Under the pieces are notes generated by a model. It was not told the origin of the DNA. It did not search any database and saw only the letters and a program-made list of their open reading frames with translations. Positions 32,584 to 54,095 of a stretch of 64,000 nt of DNA are shown here, one piece after another. Location of the stretch: positions 791,175 to 855,174 of the forward strand of contig CH003041.1 in the NCBI GenBank assembly GCA_000149265.1. Reading direction: 5' to 3'. A program made the position numbers and the translations under genes. The number at the start of each line of letters is the position of its first letter. Positions within the stretch are counted from its first letter, which is position 1. Source of the stretch: Ciona savignyi. Its lineage: Eukaryota; Chordata; Ascidiacea; Phlebobranchia; Cionidae.

Positions 32584-34230
32584 CTATTGATGCTGTAGTT
32601 GTTCCTTCAATGCCATGATGCTCTTTCTCTGCTCTTCAGGAAGCAGGGTGATTTGCTCTGGCGTTAACTGGAGCACTTGCATGATAAGAGCTGCCTTCTC
32701 ATGGTCCTGGTCTGTCTCCGGTTCCTGATGATCGACAGGTGGTCCTCTCATAGGCCCTCTTCTCGGATCATCTATTCTTCCCATCATGTTATGTCTATGG
32801 TCTTGAGGTGGCATTCCTCGTTCTAATGATGACCGTCCCATTGGCCCTCTGTCCATCGGGGGACCACGGTCCATCGGACCCCTGTCCATATGAGGCCCCC
32901 CTCTTCCCATCCCAGGATGATGGTCCATTGGTGGTCCTCTTTCCATGCCACGATTTATTGGTTGTCCTCTGTCCACGATACCTCTATCCATAGGACCCCT
33001 ATCCATTGGTCCCCTGTCCATTGGTCCCCTGTCCATTGGACCCCTATCCATTGGACCCCTATCCATTGGTCCCCTGTCCATTGGACCCCTATCCATTGGA
33101 CCCCTATCCATTGGGCCCCTGTCCATTGGGCCCCTATCCATTGGGCCCCTGTCCATTGCCCCCCTATCCATTGGTCCCCTATTCATTGGACCCCTGTCCA
33201 TTGGCCCTCTATCCATTGGCCCTCTATCCATTGGGGCCCTTTCCATAGAGCCTCTATCTACTGGACCCCTCTCATTGGGTCCTCTATCCATCAATCTTTC
33301 TTGAGGTGGTCTACCACCCCTGCCGATATTTGGCGCTCTATCCATTTGTTCTCGTTCTGGAAAGTTTTGCTCCATACTTCGATCTCTACCAAATCGACCG
33401 GGGCTAGGGGGCCTGGGCTCTATATGTTGGGGTCGGGGCTCCATATTTGGGGGGCGTTCGAGTTCATGATCACGGAGGGTTGGGGCACGGTCCATCATCC
33501 GGCCATCCCCATGCTCTACATCCCTCATGATCCTTTCTTCACCGAACCCTCCAAGCCCAGGTAACGGGGCCCCATTTGGCCGCGAATCCATTCCGACTCG
33601 TGGTTTTTCAGCACTTGGTATCAGAGGTTGGACCGGATTCTGACGATGCAGCATTTTCATTGCAATCTCTGGATCCACGATCCGCATAACGACTTGTGCT
33701 TGCAGCAAAGCATAAGCGAGCTGTGGATTTTGCAGGAGCATGTTTCGGGCCTCTACCGGATTGTTTTGGATGCACTGCTTCATCTGTTTCATGAGTTCGA
33801 ACATTTGTTCAGGGGGAAGACTAGCCACAGCTTTGCTGATAGCTTCAGGGGCGTCCTGTGGGGGTGTTGGCTCGCCATATTCGGAATCCACTTGAGGCGC
33901 CAGAGTGCGCATGCTGGTCAGCTCTTCCTGAAGGTTTCTGTTCCTTTCGCTGGTCGCGTGATCTACACGTAACGCGCGACCATGTAATTCCCGCCCGTTT
34001 AAGTTTCGCATTGAACTCATTGCCGTTTCCTTGTCCTGGTACTCCGCGAACCCGTAACCTTTCGGTTTTCCCGACTCCCGGTCGAATACAAGCCTAAAGC
34101 TAACAACATTTCCAACTTCGCTGAAAATATCTTTCAGCTGTTCTTCTGTGGCTTCGTACGGTATGTTACCAACAAATACAGACCGAACTGAACGCTCATA
34201 ATCTACTAAATCTCGATCTCTAATATTCAT
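32584..34230 (-). CDS. CSTF2: Cleavage stimulation factor subunit 2 (CstF-64), single exon
   Basis: CstF-64 binds the GU-rich element downstream of poly-A sites in the nuclear 3'-end processing complex. The ORF gives 548 residues from ATG at 34230. RRM at about residues 16-94 has RNP2 VFVGNI and RNP1 KGYGFAEY. The hinge at about 108-195, which binds CSTF3 and symplekin, includes LPPEQMFELMKQMKQCIQNN. A Pro/Arg-rich region follows with about two dozen MDRGP-type pentapeptides at about residues 315-440, the counterpart of the MEARA/G repeats of vertebrate CstF-64. The C-terminal helical domain that binds PCF11 is intact (ALIMQVLQLTPEQI ... EEQRKSIMALKEQLQ). There are no introns, unlike the vertebrate gene. 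A minus-strand AATAAA lies about 140 bp past the stop. Confidence 0.97.
   Translation of the reverse strand: MNIRDRDLVDYERSVRSVFVGNIPYEATEEQLKDIFSEVGNVVSFRLVFDRESGKPKGYGFAEYQDKETAMSSMRNLNGRELHGRALRVDHATSERNRNLQEELTSMRTLAPQVDSEYGEPTPPQDAPEAISKAVASLPPEQMFELMKQMKQCIQNNPVEARNMLLQNPQLAYALLQAQVVMRIVDPEIAMKMLHRQNPVQPLIPSAEKPRVGMDSRPNGAPLPGLGGFGEERIMRDVEHGDGRMMDRAPTLRDHELERPPNMEPRPQHIEPRPPSPGRFGRDRSMEQNFPEREQMDRAPNIGRGGRPPQERLMDRGPNERGPVDRGSMERAPMDRGPMDRGPMDRGPMNRGPMDRGAMDRGPMDRGPMDRGPMDRGPMDRGPMDRGPMDRGPMDRGPMDRGPMDRGPMDRGPMDRGIVDRGQPINRGMERGPPMDHHPGMGRGGPHMDRGPMDRGPPMDRGPMGRSSLERGMPPQDHRHNMMGRIDDPRRGPMRGPPVDHQEPETDQDHEKAALIMQVLQLTPEQITLLPEEQRKSIMALKEQLQHQ
32975..33300 (-). repeat. 15-bp coding minisatellite in CSTF2
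   Basis: The plus strand repeats ATCCATTGGTCCCCT and variants about twenty times, in frame, encoding MDRGP pentapeptides. The period of 15 keeps all frames open, which produces long antisense ORFs that are not genes. Confidence 0.95.
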
Positions 34231-34605
34231 TTTCACCTTTAGACGAAAACTGTGTTTTTACAAATGGTAGCGGCGACCAGTTACTTTCGATCACGTGACT
34301 TAATGATGAGATTTCTATGAATTGTTGTCATAGAGATCTTAAACGATTTAGTTTTTGTTGATAAAATCTATAAAGGAAAGCAGCTTCATAACGTAAGGTA
34401 GGTTATAATTATTTGCGTGTAAGTAATTCATTTCTGTGTCATAAAAACTAATTGCACATTCCTTAATCTGCAGGCTGTTTGCTGTGATCAATGTCATAAT
34501 TCTTGTACGTTACCGGTAAACATCAAATAATAGTGTATCGGTACTATTTTTACTTGGAACTTGTTTGGCATTTGCTAACTATTGTTTTGTTATATTCTAT
34601 TTAAA
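34231..34605. promoter_or_regulatory. Bidirectional promoter region between CSTF2 and ABHD12-like gene
   Basis: The two start codons point away from each other across 375 bp. No TATA box is evident near either start. Shared control is inferred from spacing only. Confidence 0.5.
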
Positions 34606-35622
34606 ATGGAGGAATATTCGGCATGGATAATACTGGTTTTAGGCAAATTACTTCCAGTACTAAAGTCCACTGTAGTTCTTTATGTTGCTATACCTTTGAT
34701 TATTAAATTTCTACCACAAGTAGTTGCACAAGGCGCCTTTCTTAACTTGGTGTGCCCACCTTTGCGTTTTCTTAAATTATCTCAACCAGAACGCTGGGGC
34801 CTCACAAATGTTATCAACCAATACATAACCGGTCCTGATAATTTAAAACTTGGGCTGTGGCACATACGGCCCGAGTATGACCGTCATCTACAAGATGCAG
34901 CTAAAGTTTTCATCTACTGCCATGGAAACGCAGGACACAGAGGATTTGGACATCGCAATTTGATCTTTAAAGTGTTTCAAAGTCTTGGTTTCCACGTGAT
35001 TGCGTTCGATTACAGAGGATTTGGAGATTCAGAAGGCTGGCCCACCCAGCATGGAGTAATTCAAGATACTGTGGCAGTTTATGAGTGGGTGGTGCAGCAC
35101 ACAACATCGGATTGTAAGATTTTTTTATGGGGGCATTCTCTCGGTACCTCTATTGCCACCCATGCTGTTGCCCAAGTTCAAGAAAATACTTCGAACCCCC
35201 CTCGAGGGTTGATTCTTGAATCGCCGTTTACTTCGTTAAATGATGCAATTGTGCGATATCCATTGTCAAAGTATCTAATTCGCGCCTACCCATCTGGTTT
35301 TATCAAAAATCTCATCCACGCTGCTTTCAAGAAAACTGAGATATGGTTTTCAACCGTTGATACGCTGCCTCTTGTCAAATGTCCCATTTTGATTCTACAC
35401 TCCCAAGATGATACGAAAGTTGATTTTTGCCTCAGTGAAAAGTTATTTCTTGAGATGGAAAAACACAGTGTCTGTCGTAATTTGGATTTTTTTGCCTTCG
35501 ACAAAAAACATGGTTTTGGCCACAACAACATACACAAATATCCACAGCTTTCGTCACTTATTAGTGACTTTGAAAACAAGAGTTCAAGTCAGAATGAAAG
35601 ATTTTTTTCCACTGTATTGTGA
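34606..35622 (+). CDS. ABHD12-like serine hydrolase (lysophosphatidylserine lipase family), single exon
   Basis: 338 residues. A hydrophobic N-terminal segment (about 5-40) would anchor it in the membrane. The alpha/beta-hydrolase part has the oxyanion motif CHGNAGHRG, FDYRGFGDSEG, the nucleophile elbow GHSLGTS (Ser at about residue 183), the acid in LHSQDD and the His in FDKKHGFGHNN. These match the ABHD12/ABHD12B/ABHD13 group, closest to ABHD12, which clears lysophosphatidylserine in mammals; substrate here is inferred. The ATG at 34606 is the first in frame. AATAAA at 35626 overlaps the end of the gene. There are no introns, unlike vertebrate ABHD12. Confidence 0.92.
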   Translation: MEEYSAWIILVLGKLLPVLKSTVVLYVAIPLIIKFLPQVVAQGAFLNLVCPPLRFLKLSQPERWGLTNVINQYITGPDNLKLGLWHIRPEYDRHLQDAAKVFIYCHGNAGHRGFGHRNLIFKVFQSLGFHVIAFDYRGFGDSEGWPTQHGVIQDTVAVYEWVVQHTTSDCKIFLWGHSLGTSIATHAVAQVQENTSNPPRGLILESPFTSLNDAIVRYPLSKYLIRAYPSGFIKNLIHAAFKKTEIWFSTVDTLPLVKCPILILHSQDDTKVDFCLSEKLFLEMEKHSVCRNLDFFAFDKKHGFGHNNIHKYPQLSSLISDFENKSSSQNERFFSTVL

Positions 35623-35629
35623 TGAAATA

Positions 35630-36521
35630 AAAATCATTGTATTTTTTTTAATATTTAAAACAAACTGTGGATGAACTACCTTTTAAAGTTTTAATTGTAT
35701 ATGTGGTTTTTAAAAGTAATTTTTGACCAAACCAATACTATGTACACTTACTTTTCTTTATTATTTGGTAAAGGTGCAATACTTTTGATTCTAGACGGTC
35801 TAATTATCATATAGTTTTCCATTTTATTTAGAAATTGCGATTTTGCAGATAAAAACACTTATGTGCGATGTGAATGTTTTTCTTGTAACTTTTACTTCAT
35901 GAAATACACGCTGGTGCAAAAAAGATATTTTCTTATTACATGTTATGTGTCTTATTCTCTTTCAAGTTATTTTTTTGTTTTTTTATACATATAGGAAATT
36001 ATATTTTTTCACAAATACTAAATACATAAATAGCAAAAAGATGATTTATTTTGGACAAAGACGTAAAACCAGGACTTAAAATAAATTAATATAATCTTAG
36101 ACACAAGTTATACTGTCTTAGCTTTAACGGCTCTTGACGCAATAGAACTTTTTTTAAATTTTTTTTTATTGCGCAAATCTGTTGGAAATAAATGAATCTG
36201 TACAACCAACATTAAACAGGTTATAATTCACCATGCATTGGTATTTAAAGCGAATAAAATTTGAAAGAACAGAAAAACTGCTTAAAGCATAACTTTTACA
36301 AATTATAAACATGATTAGATCATAGTACAGTGCCGCTTAATAAACACCCATTTAAAAAGCATAAACATTTAAAGAACAAGAGTATAACTGTAGCCTTGAT
36401 CTGTACTTCACACCACTACCACATATAGCACAATTATACATATCATACAGCGTTGTTTTGGTGCTAATTAAAAGTTTTATGGCGAAAATTGAGCATGAAT
36501 TTTTCTTTGAATCCAGCCGAA
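35630..36521. other. Intergenic between convergent gene ends
   Basis: AT-rich 3' flanks of the ABHD12-like gene and ALDH3. No repeat family member or further gene is seen. Confidence 0.5.
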
Positions 36522-46504
<9,983 letters not shown>

Positions 46505-47078
46505 TTAAGAATTCGCAAAACAAAAAGAAAAATTGAAACAGCTAATCGGGTAATATACATGAACGTGATTTTAGGCCTAATCTAAATAAATCACATTTTC
46601 GCGGTTAATTTATTTTTTTAGTATCTTTATGGCTTCTTTTACATTTACGATAATAAAACTAAAATTCCGAGTAGCCTCAACTTGATGTTTTATTAATCGG
46701 ATAGCTTAAACGTCTCTGCAATTAAACTGCTTTAAAGAGTTTAATTATTTGCCAAGTAACGCCCTTAGCATATTATAGCGAAGTAACCATGATATCATAA
46801 ATAGGTTTTTGCAGCAATCACGAACTTAAAGCTTCCAAACTACACTGCATACTAGGTCAATACGTGGTTAATAGGCGTACAAACAATGAGCGTAAATCCG
46901 TCGCGTTAACTGAATAATGCAGCGGTGTGTTTTGTTATTACGTTTTGAACTTCTATTGCAGTGTGAGTTAGCGTTACTGCATATTCGTATCACAGTGTAT
47001 TGCCAAGTGTCACACAGTTTCCGATAGAAGTAATGCGTCAGTTATGTCACCATCTCCAAATTTCCACGTAATGCAATT
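46505..47078. other. ALDH3 upstream region
   Basis: No gene or repeat recognised; presumed to hold the ALDH3 promoter. Confidence 0.4.
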
Positions 47079-50000
47079 ATAGGATAGGATAGGATAGGAT
47101 AGGATATTCATGTTTATCCCCGTGAATGGAAAAACCTAGGGGGTTATCACACGGGCAATCGTCAGATCACCTCGCGCCCATCGTCGGGTTACCGGAGCTA
47201 TTGCAGTGTGTTGTATATGATAGACACGTTCCTTCATTTTTGTAGAACCCATTAATCCGCTGGGTTCAGGCAATGTCCGTAAAGTGCCTTGCCCAAGGAC
47301 ACAACCGACTAGCTAGCGATCAGTTTCGCACCTGCAACCTTTTGATTGAAAGGCAACGCACTTGTGGGCTCGCGCTTTTTAAAAGCTGATTGCTTGAGCG
47401 TTGGCTGAGCTTGTTTAGCCGGCTGCCTTACGGTCTTTGGCGAGCTGCGCAGCGGAAAGTCTATTCTCCACAGATCGCACACTAATAATTATAGTGACCA
47501 CGATTTGTACTGTCTTAATCTCAAACTCGAAGTCTATAACTCTTGATTCACTTTAGTTGTATTCTGCGTCTCATTCAATATACGGTTTATTCTCGAAGCG
47601 AGTTACTTAGTACGTTATACAGCATAACGCAAGTTATCTCAAGTACGTTATTGTAGGTTATTATTTAGGTTATATAAATTTCCAGAATATATAGGGAATT
47701 TACAAGGTGCGAAAAGTTTACGTGCCAGACGTTTCACATCTGCACGTTTGACTAACTGTGGGGAATTAGGTTGAAAAATTATGTTAACGATTTAAAACGC
47801 AAAAGTACAAAGGCCCGTACAAGGTGATAATTACGTAACGGGTAATAATATGTGAGAGTCGGAAAATTTGAAACGCAAAAAAAAACGACGTTAAAACACA
47901 AAATGTTTTAGACATAAATTAAAACAAATATATACTATACGAAATGCTACAACATCTCATTTTTTCCACATTTTGTTAAGTTTGAGAAAATAAAATCACG
48001 GTCTCGTTGAGCATTTCGGATGTTCAGTCGAAATAATCGAAGTCATGGGGTAAACGATCTCACGAAGTTTCGAGCATTTCTCACGTTAATCCTGCAAAAA
48101 CTAGAATAACCTGGTTGGGAGAATTAAGTACAAAGCTAGAATTGTGCAATCGTGCATAAAAATCTGGTGTCATGTATGTTAATGCGTGATAAATGTTAGG
48201 TGGAATATGTAGTAAAAGTGACATCTCATATTTAAGGTAGCAACGCCACAATTTGCATAACATGAGCCATATTTGTTATACTTTGCCAGCTAATAAACCA
48301 AGGCGAGTACGCCTGGTTACTCACTACCGAGTGAGCATGAAATAAGTGCAGCGATGATCTCGCTATATGCGACGAAAGCGCAATTAATAAAAACGCAAAA
48401 ACAAAAACCGAGCGACCTGTCATATGTAGGTTTTACGACTCGTAACGAATAAGGGAAATAATCTTGCGCGGATGTATTTCCATCAACAAACAAAAGAAAA
48501 CTTTTAGTAAGCAGGACATAAGCCGTGTCTCGTCATTACTGTGCGGTGTTTGTAAAAGCCTGTTTTACACACGAAATATATTCGGTTCGGAACATCCGAC
48601 ACATTGACTGAGAGGCGATTAGACAATTAGACATCGCATTTACATGCGGCGCGATTACCATAGCTATACGGAAGTACGCTGGTATCGTTTAATAAACTGT
48701 GGCGTTGTGAAGCGGGTACGCTCACTTATTTACACAGCATGAGCGCAAACGCGCGGGGCAGGGGCGATCAGACTTCGCAGGATAAGAAACAAAACTCAAG
48801 CTGCTGCTCAAAACAAGTATATAATCGCGTGAACTAGACGCATAATTTGCGTAAGGCGATTAAAAGAAAACTAACGCCTTGTCGGCGGTAACATTGAAAA
48901 TCTGGCGCGAAAGAACAAAACAAACGTCGTTCGACGTGTAAGTGCGCCTATTATACCGGATGGGCTGGCGCAGCATGGCATCATTGACTCAAGCTCATGA
49001 TAGCATAATCGTAAAAGCGTTACTGACCTTGTTTAAGATGGAGTGCATATGTAGCAATATTGTTGAAGGTGCGTTTGCTCTTCGTGTTTGTAAGAAGTCT
49101 GTAGAGTAAAACACCGATATTATGCATTTTTGCAATAGCCTAGTACCATCCAACCAAACCAGGGACACTAGTATTTGCAATCGTTGCAGACTAATAAGTA
49201 ATTATAGTATAAAAAATAATAATAAAACTTAAAAAATAATCTAGAAGCTAAAAAAATAATAATACAACCCTTTCATATTTCGTAAAGGGAACATCTTCTT
49301 GCAGATTCTCTTCTTTCGTCAGCGGAGAAGATGCTTATTAACTTGATTTGAAAAGAGTGCGTTGTCTTGTTAAATAGTCACCAACTTCGTCCAGCGAAAA
49401 GGGGCGTTTCTTACTTCATGCTTGAAGTTGCTTAATTTTGAAATTGCTTCTTAGATAAATTGCGTTGGGCCACTCGTCGTTGCCAATGTACTTGAAACTT
49501 CTAGTTGAAGTTGACGTCGGAAATTGTTCGTTTCGGGAAGGTGCGTGTCCATTATCACGTCGGGCTCAACAATGTGGGCTCGCGCTTTTTAAAAGCTGAT
49601 TGCTTGAGCGTTGGCTGAGCTTGTTTAGCCGGCTGCCTTACGGTCTTTGGCGAGCTGCGCAGCGGAAAGTCTATTCTCCACAGATCGCACACTAATAATT
49701 ATAGTGACCACGATTTGTACTGTCTTAATCTCAAACTCGAAGTCTATAACTCTTGATTCACTTTAGTTGTATTCTGCGTCTCATTCAATATACGGTTTAT
49801 TCTCGAAGCGAGTTACTTAGTACGTTATACAGCATAACGCAAGTTATCTCAAGTACGTTATTGTAGGTTATTATTTAGGTTATATAAATTTCCAGAATAT
49901 ATAGGGAATTTACAAGGTGCGAAAAGTTTACGTGCCAGACGTTTCACATCTGCACGTTTGACTAACTGTGGGGAATTAGGTTGAAAAACTATGTTAACGA

Positions 50001-50190
50001 TTTAAAACGCAAAAGTACAAAGGCCCGTACAAGGTGATAATTACGTAACGGGTAATAATATGTGAGAGTCGGAAAATTTGAAACGCAAAAAAAACGACGT
50101 TAAAACACAAAATGTTTTAGACATAAATTAAAACAAATATATACTATACGAAATGCTACACACTTAACCGCTAGACCACCGGGCCGGACG
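47079..50190 (-). repeat. tRNA-SINE copy split by an LTR element
   Basis: Five GGATA tail units at 47083-47107, intact body to GAAAGGCAACGCACT at 47362, then the remaining head CACTTAACCGCTAGACCACC at 50161-50190 after the LTR element. One of the best preserved copies. Confidence 0.9.
47363..50160 (-). mobile_element. Non-coding LTR retrotransposon (about 2.8 kb), recent insertion
   Basis: Direct repeats 47363-47951 and 49573-50160 (589 and 588 bp) differ by one base (TTGAAAAATT versus TTGAAAAACT) and one A in a run. They start TGTGGGCT and end GCTACA on the plus strand. Host SINE bases CACT are duplicated at 47359-47362 and 50161-50164. Next to the left LTR, the minus strand reads GGAAAAAATGAGATGT, a good polypurine tract, so the element is taken as minus-strand. 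The 1.6-kb interior has no gag or pol. A primer-binding site was not identified. Confidence 0.87.
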
Positions 50191-50193
50191 AAT

Positions 50194-52090
50194 TATCTCT
50201 ATTATCTGTCCTGAATTCCAAATTTTTACATCTAATGTTTAACCTCATAATGCGGCAGTACAGTCAACTGGTCTTAAGCTGTTGTATTATTTTCAGTCGT
50301 GTAATTTATTAACAGAAGTCGTTGAGCTAAACCGTATACTTAGTATTTAAGTAAACACATTGGAATGTTATCTGCGGTGCCTGGACTTATTACTGAGTGC
50401 GCTTAAACTAATAAAGAGGCATTAGAAACTTCTTATGAATATATCCATTGCCACTCAACAAAAAAATATAAGCGCTAATCAGACTAAATAGAAGAGAATA
50501 AAGCAACAAAATTGCAAAACGCTATTATTTGGCCCAAAATAGCTTTAATTTTGCTACATCATTCTTTTATGACAGTGTTATCCTATTTTTAAACTATTAC
50601 CAGTTACGGACGCGATCTACCTCGTGGGCCGGATACGCTAGCTTTATTCAGTAATTAATAACATATATTAGGAAATATGATGGGTGGGATATTCGTGTTT
50701 ATCACCACGAATGGGAAAACGCAAGGGGCGGTATTACACGGAAAAATCGTCAGATTACCTTGCGCCCGCCGTCAAGTTATTAAAATGTGTGTTGTGTATG
50801 ATTTAGTTGGACGTTTTTTCAAGAACCTATTATTTCAGTGATTTTAAATCTGCATCTATTTGGCTAAAAGGGGACGCACTAACCAACCAATCTAATCGGT
50901 AGAAAATAACTGATTACCCAATACCTTGCTTAATTTACTGATTTTAATGATGCGAAATCTCTTATCGGTGTAACCTATGATTTACCAGACTTTTGTTGCA
51001 AATTGTCGTGTGAGAATTTCCCCCAATCATAATTTTAACTGCAACTTTTTCCACAAATCATAATTTTAACTACTTAAAATTTCCACAATCATAATTTTAA
51101 CTTAAGTATAAATTGCCGTGTTTTGTTTGTACGTATTAGTCCACTTGGGACTCACCAATAGTTCTTTTCAGAACTGACTTCCATTGCCTCGTTTAACCTT
51201 GAACTGAACCGTATACCATTGGCACCGAAGCTCTTTGTCGTGAGATGGCAAATCTCACGCCTGTTCGTATTTCTTTACCAAACAGTTGCGCAAGTCATGA
51301 ATAAACACGAAATAATCATTAGCGTAACCCTTTTTTACAACATGACACGGCATTATTAAAACACGAAATTTTAAACAAAACATATTTTAGTTCATATCGT
51401 AAGCCTATAAATGGTAAGGAATCGACACTTTCACAGCTTTGATCTGGTTCAAGAAAGAAACGCATATTTGTAATGTAAAAGACCCTGGAGGTTGTTGCTA
51501 TCTAAATACATATCTTTAAAGCCATAATTATTTTTTTTAATTTTATGACAAAAAATAACACAAATAATGAAATTATACAATGTTGATTTATAAATTTTGT
51601 TGCATTGTTCAACCAGTAGTAGCTGCGGCGGTTACCATCAATTCACCACAATTATCCAAACATCTGCGATAAGGCTGCGTCATTCTGCTTTAAAATCGCA
51701 ATTCATTCTGATACGCCTCACGGTATGACGTAATTGAAGAATGTGCGGTTGGTCAGCTGATAATGACGTAATCGTCATGAGTTAGGCCTGGTGCAGGGAA
51801 CTGTCCAACGTCACAATCTATTTACTTATTGCGTAAGAACGGGGGTTCTCCAGAGAAGATTATAACGTCATTAAATGGTCAGTAGATTTTGCAGATATCA
51901 TGTCATCACAAGACCGGTTAATGGGTATATTTTTGGGCCATTGTTACCGGACAAGAATCCACGCAACGGACGAGTGTCGGCCTTTAAAACGAGGTCTTTG
52001 AAAGTAAAAAGGGGAACTCAAAACGAAGACGGAACGCAGACAGTGGGAGAGAGCATTCGGCCGGGCGTGAGCTCCGCCGGAAAACCAGCG
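50194..52090. other. Gene-poor stretch with an old SINE
   Basis: Holds a diverged reverse SINE at 50686-50907 (GGGATATTCGTGTTTATC to GACGCACTAACCAACC), three copies of an AATCATAATTTTAACT motif at 51025-51110, and a GC-richer coding-like stretch at 51875-52093. Confidence 0.5.
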
Positions 52091-52093
52091 TTA

Positions 52094-54095
52094 AGCGCTC
52101 CACACACATATAGCGTTTTGCGCAATCCTTCGCGTTTCTCGCGTCTCGTCATCCTTCTCGTCAGGCGTTGCGTTTTAGAGAGACGCGAGACCATGCACAC
52201 ACACTCGCGTTCATGATGACGTATTGCGTCAAAACATTCCCACGTGGTTTTGTTTACTGGCCATTAGAACGATTGTTTTCACCAGTAAAAAACGAATTAA
52301 GCAAAATATAATGTCCAATCTCTTCACTTTATTGTCACATGTTTCTAGACATATAACCACTCTTTTTTTTACTTATGTTCTTTTTATATTTTTTACATCA
52401 TTTTCATATAACAAACAACTTACTTGACATTTATTTTTATTGCAAAATATCAAACGAAGAAAGAGCAATACAGTGCTATGAAATGAAAAATTAACTATTA
52501 CAGTTGGCTTGGAAAGGCAGTGTATATGACTGAAGAAATATAATAACACTGAAATATAAATAAAAATATTATTTACAACTAGCTGCATGCTTTACAATTC
52601 ATTGATACCAAATAACAAATTTGCATTTACAATGACTGGTATGTTCAATATGAAAGTTACAGAGTTAACAATATCTGCACAATTGCAGCCATAGCTTCAT
52701 CGGCTGTTTCCATTGAAACTATATAGTTTAGCAACAGTAAATTTTCCAAAACTATCATACATATCATCTTGCACAATGTTGGCTTGAGCTGCACTTTTTC
52801 ATATATTCGGAATTTCTCTCCAGAATATGTATGAGGTCTTCCTAGTAATAAAGTGAGTGGTTATTAGAGCTGTGGATATCTAGAATCAAATAACGATTAA
52901 TAAAAAATTAACTGGTAGTGGTCCACATAAATCTGAATATTTTCAATTAGACATTGCAAGAGCAAAATAAACCGATGTACAATGGTAAACAAAGTTGTTT
53001 ACACACAAACAAGTTATGTACAATATGAAAATAACCACCTGCAAATCAACTTTAAAATCCAGCTTTCTTCTTTTGTGCTGTTGTGCAGACTGCAGCGATT
53101 CAGCAGGCGAAGGGCAATCTATTGTTGACGTCATGGATAGATAGTTCTGTTGGGGTGTTTAGTTTACCAGAACTATCCCTGTGTTGTGTCATGTGTGCCT
53201 GTTAGTTATTACTTCACCAGTATACTTGTGAAACCTATTAAACCACTGGTACCTGTACTTGGTTCAAGCAATGTGTGCTAACTGTATTATTTAATGGAAA
53301 CATGTTACATTTAATAAACAATACAAACCGATACCGGTAATTACAATCGGTGACAAAGGTGATCTTGCAAAAATTGCATATTTTCATCATGTTCCCATGT
53401 TGAACATGTGGCCGCACCAGAAACGCTCACTTTCATTTATCCGCTTTTTTTTTCTCTCTTGAAAATCCATTCCTTAAACTACTCCATATCATCATACATG
53501 CCTCTGCTAAATGTTCAACACGAATTTCAACAAACATTGTGTTTCAATTCACACATAAAATAAACCCATATTAAACAATAAACTACCGGTACCGTACCTG
53601 GTTCTCCTATTTGGCCGCTAATGTAAGTCCAGGTATTTTCTTTTCTCATTGTATCCTTATAATACTGATTCTTTGAATCATACAGATGAGGACTTGCTTG
53701 TACCAAATTAATCAGTAACTCATTAAAATCTGTTTTTGACATTTTTGGATCTATGTCATACAAAAATTGGGCTAAAACTTAGTATAAATGATATTTAAAA
53801 CCAACTAAACACATAATTGTTATAATGCTATACTTAAATAATTCTTATTTACTTATTCTCTGGTCTACCTGTGATTTTAATTGAAATAATCAACTTAAAA
53901 CAGGGTCTCTTTCATTTTCCTACCTATTGCGTCTTGCGCAAAAGTTAAAATATTTTTAACTCTGACGTTTGACGCTATTGAGCCACTTCTCTCGACTTGC
54001 GTTTGTCTGGCGCGAGTGTGTGCATGACCCGACGCAAGAAGTTTTACGGCAGACGCGAGGTTTTGACGCGAAACGCTATATGTGTGTGGAGCCCT
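52094..54095 (-). mobile_element. PIF/Harbinger-like element with a MADF gene and no transposase
   Basis: 2,002 bp. Ends AGCGCTCCACACACATATAG and complement of AGGGCTCCACACACATATAG are inverted and extend imperfectly for about 100 bp, sharing GCGAGTGTGTGCATG. TTA is duplicated at 52091-52093 and 54096-54098. A MADF-type reading frame lies inside. No DDE transposase is seen, so it would need one in trans. Confidence 0.78.
52690..53742 (-). pseudogene. MADF/BESS-like protein gene of the Harbinger element (degenerate)
   Basis: Exon 53598-53742 reads MSKTDFNELLINLVQASPHL and YYKDTMRKENTWTYISGQI, the first two-thirds of a MADF (Myb-like DNA-binding) domain. A second exon at 53039-53146 reads TIDCPSPAESLQSAQQHKRR. 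A third piece at about 52690-52790 reads QDDMYDSFGKFTVAKL and DEAMAAIVQILLTL, like a BESS tail, with a frame break. The phases of exons one and two do not join, so a middle exon is lost. Harbinger elements usually encode such a protein beside the transposase. Confidence 0.55.

Noticed and set aside
32890-33564. Long plus-strand ORFs (repeated PLSIG or HWTPI units) over CSTF2
   Set aside because: They are antisense shadows of the 15-bp repeat; a period divisible by three keeps several frames open.
48232-48423. Minus-strand ORF inside the LTR element as a gag or envelope remnant
   Set aside because: 63 codons with no protease, RT, zinc knuckle or other retroelement motif.
47363-50160. Simple segmental duplication of 590 bp
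   Set aside because: TG...CA ends, a 4-bp duplicated host sequence and a polypurine tract fit an LTR element better, and removing it restores the SINE.
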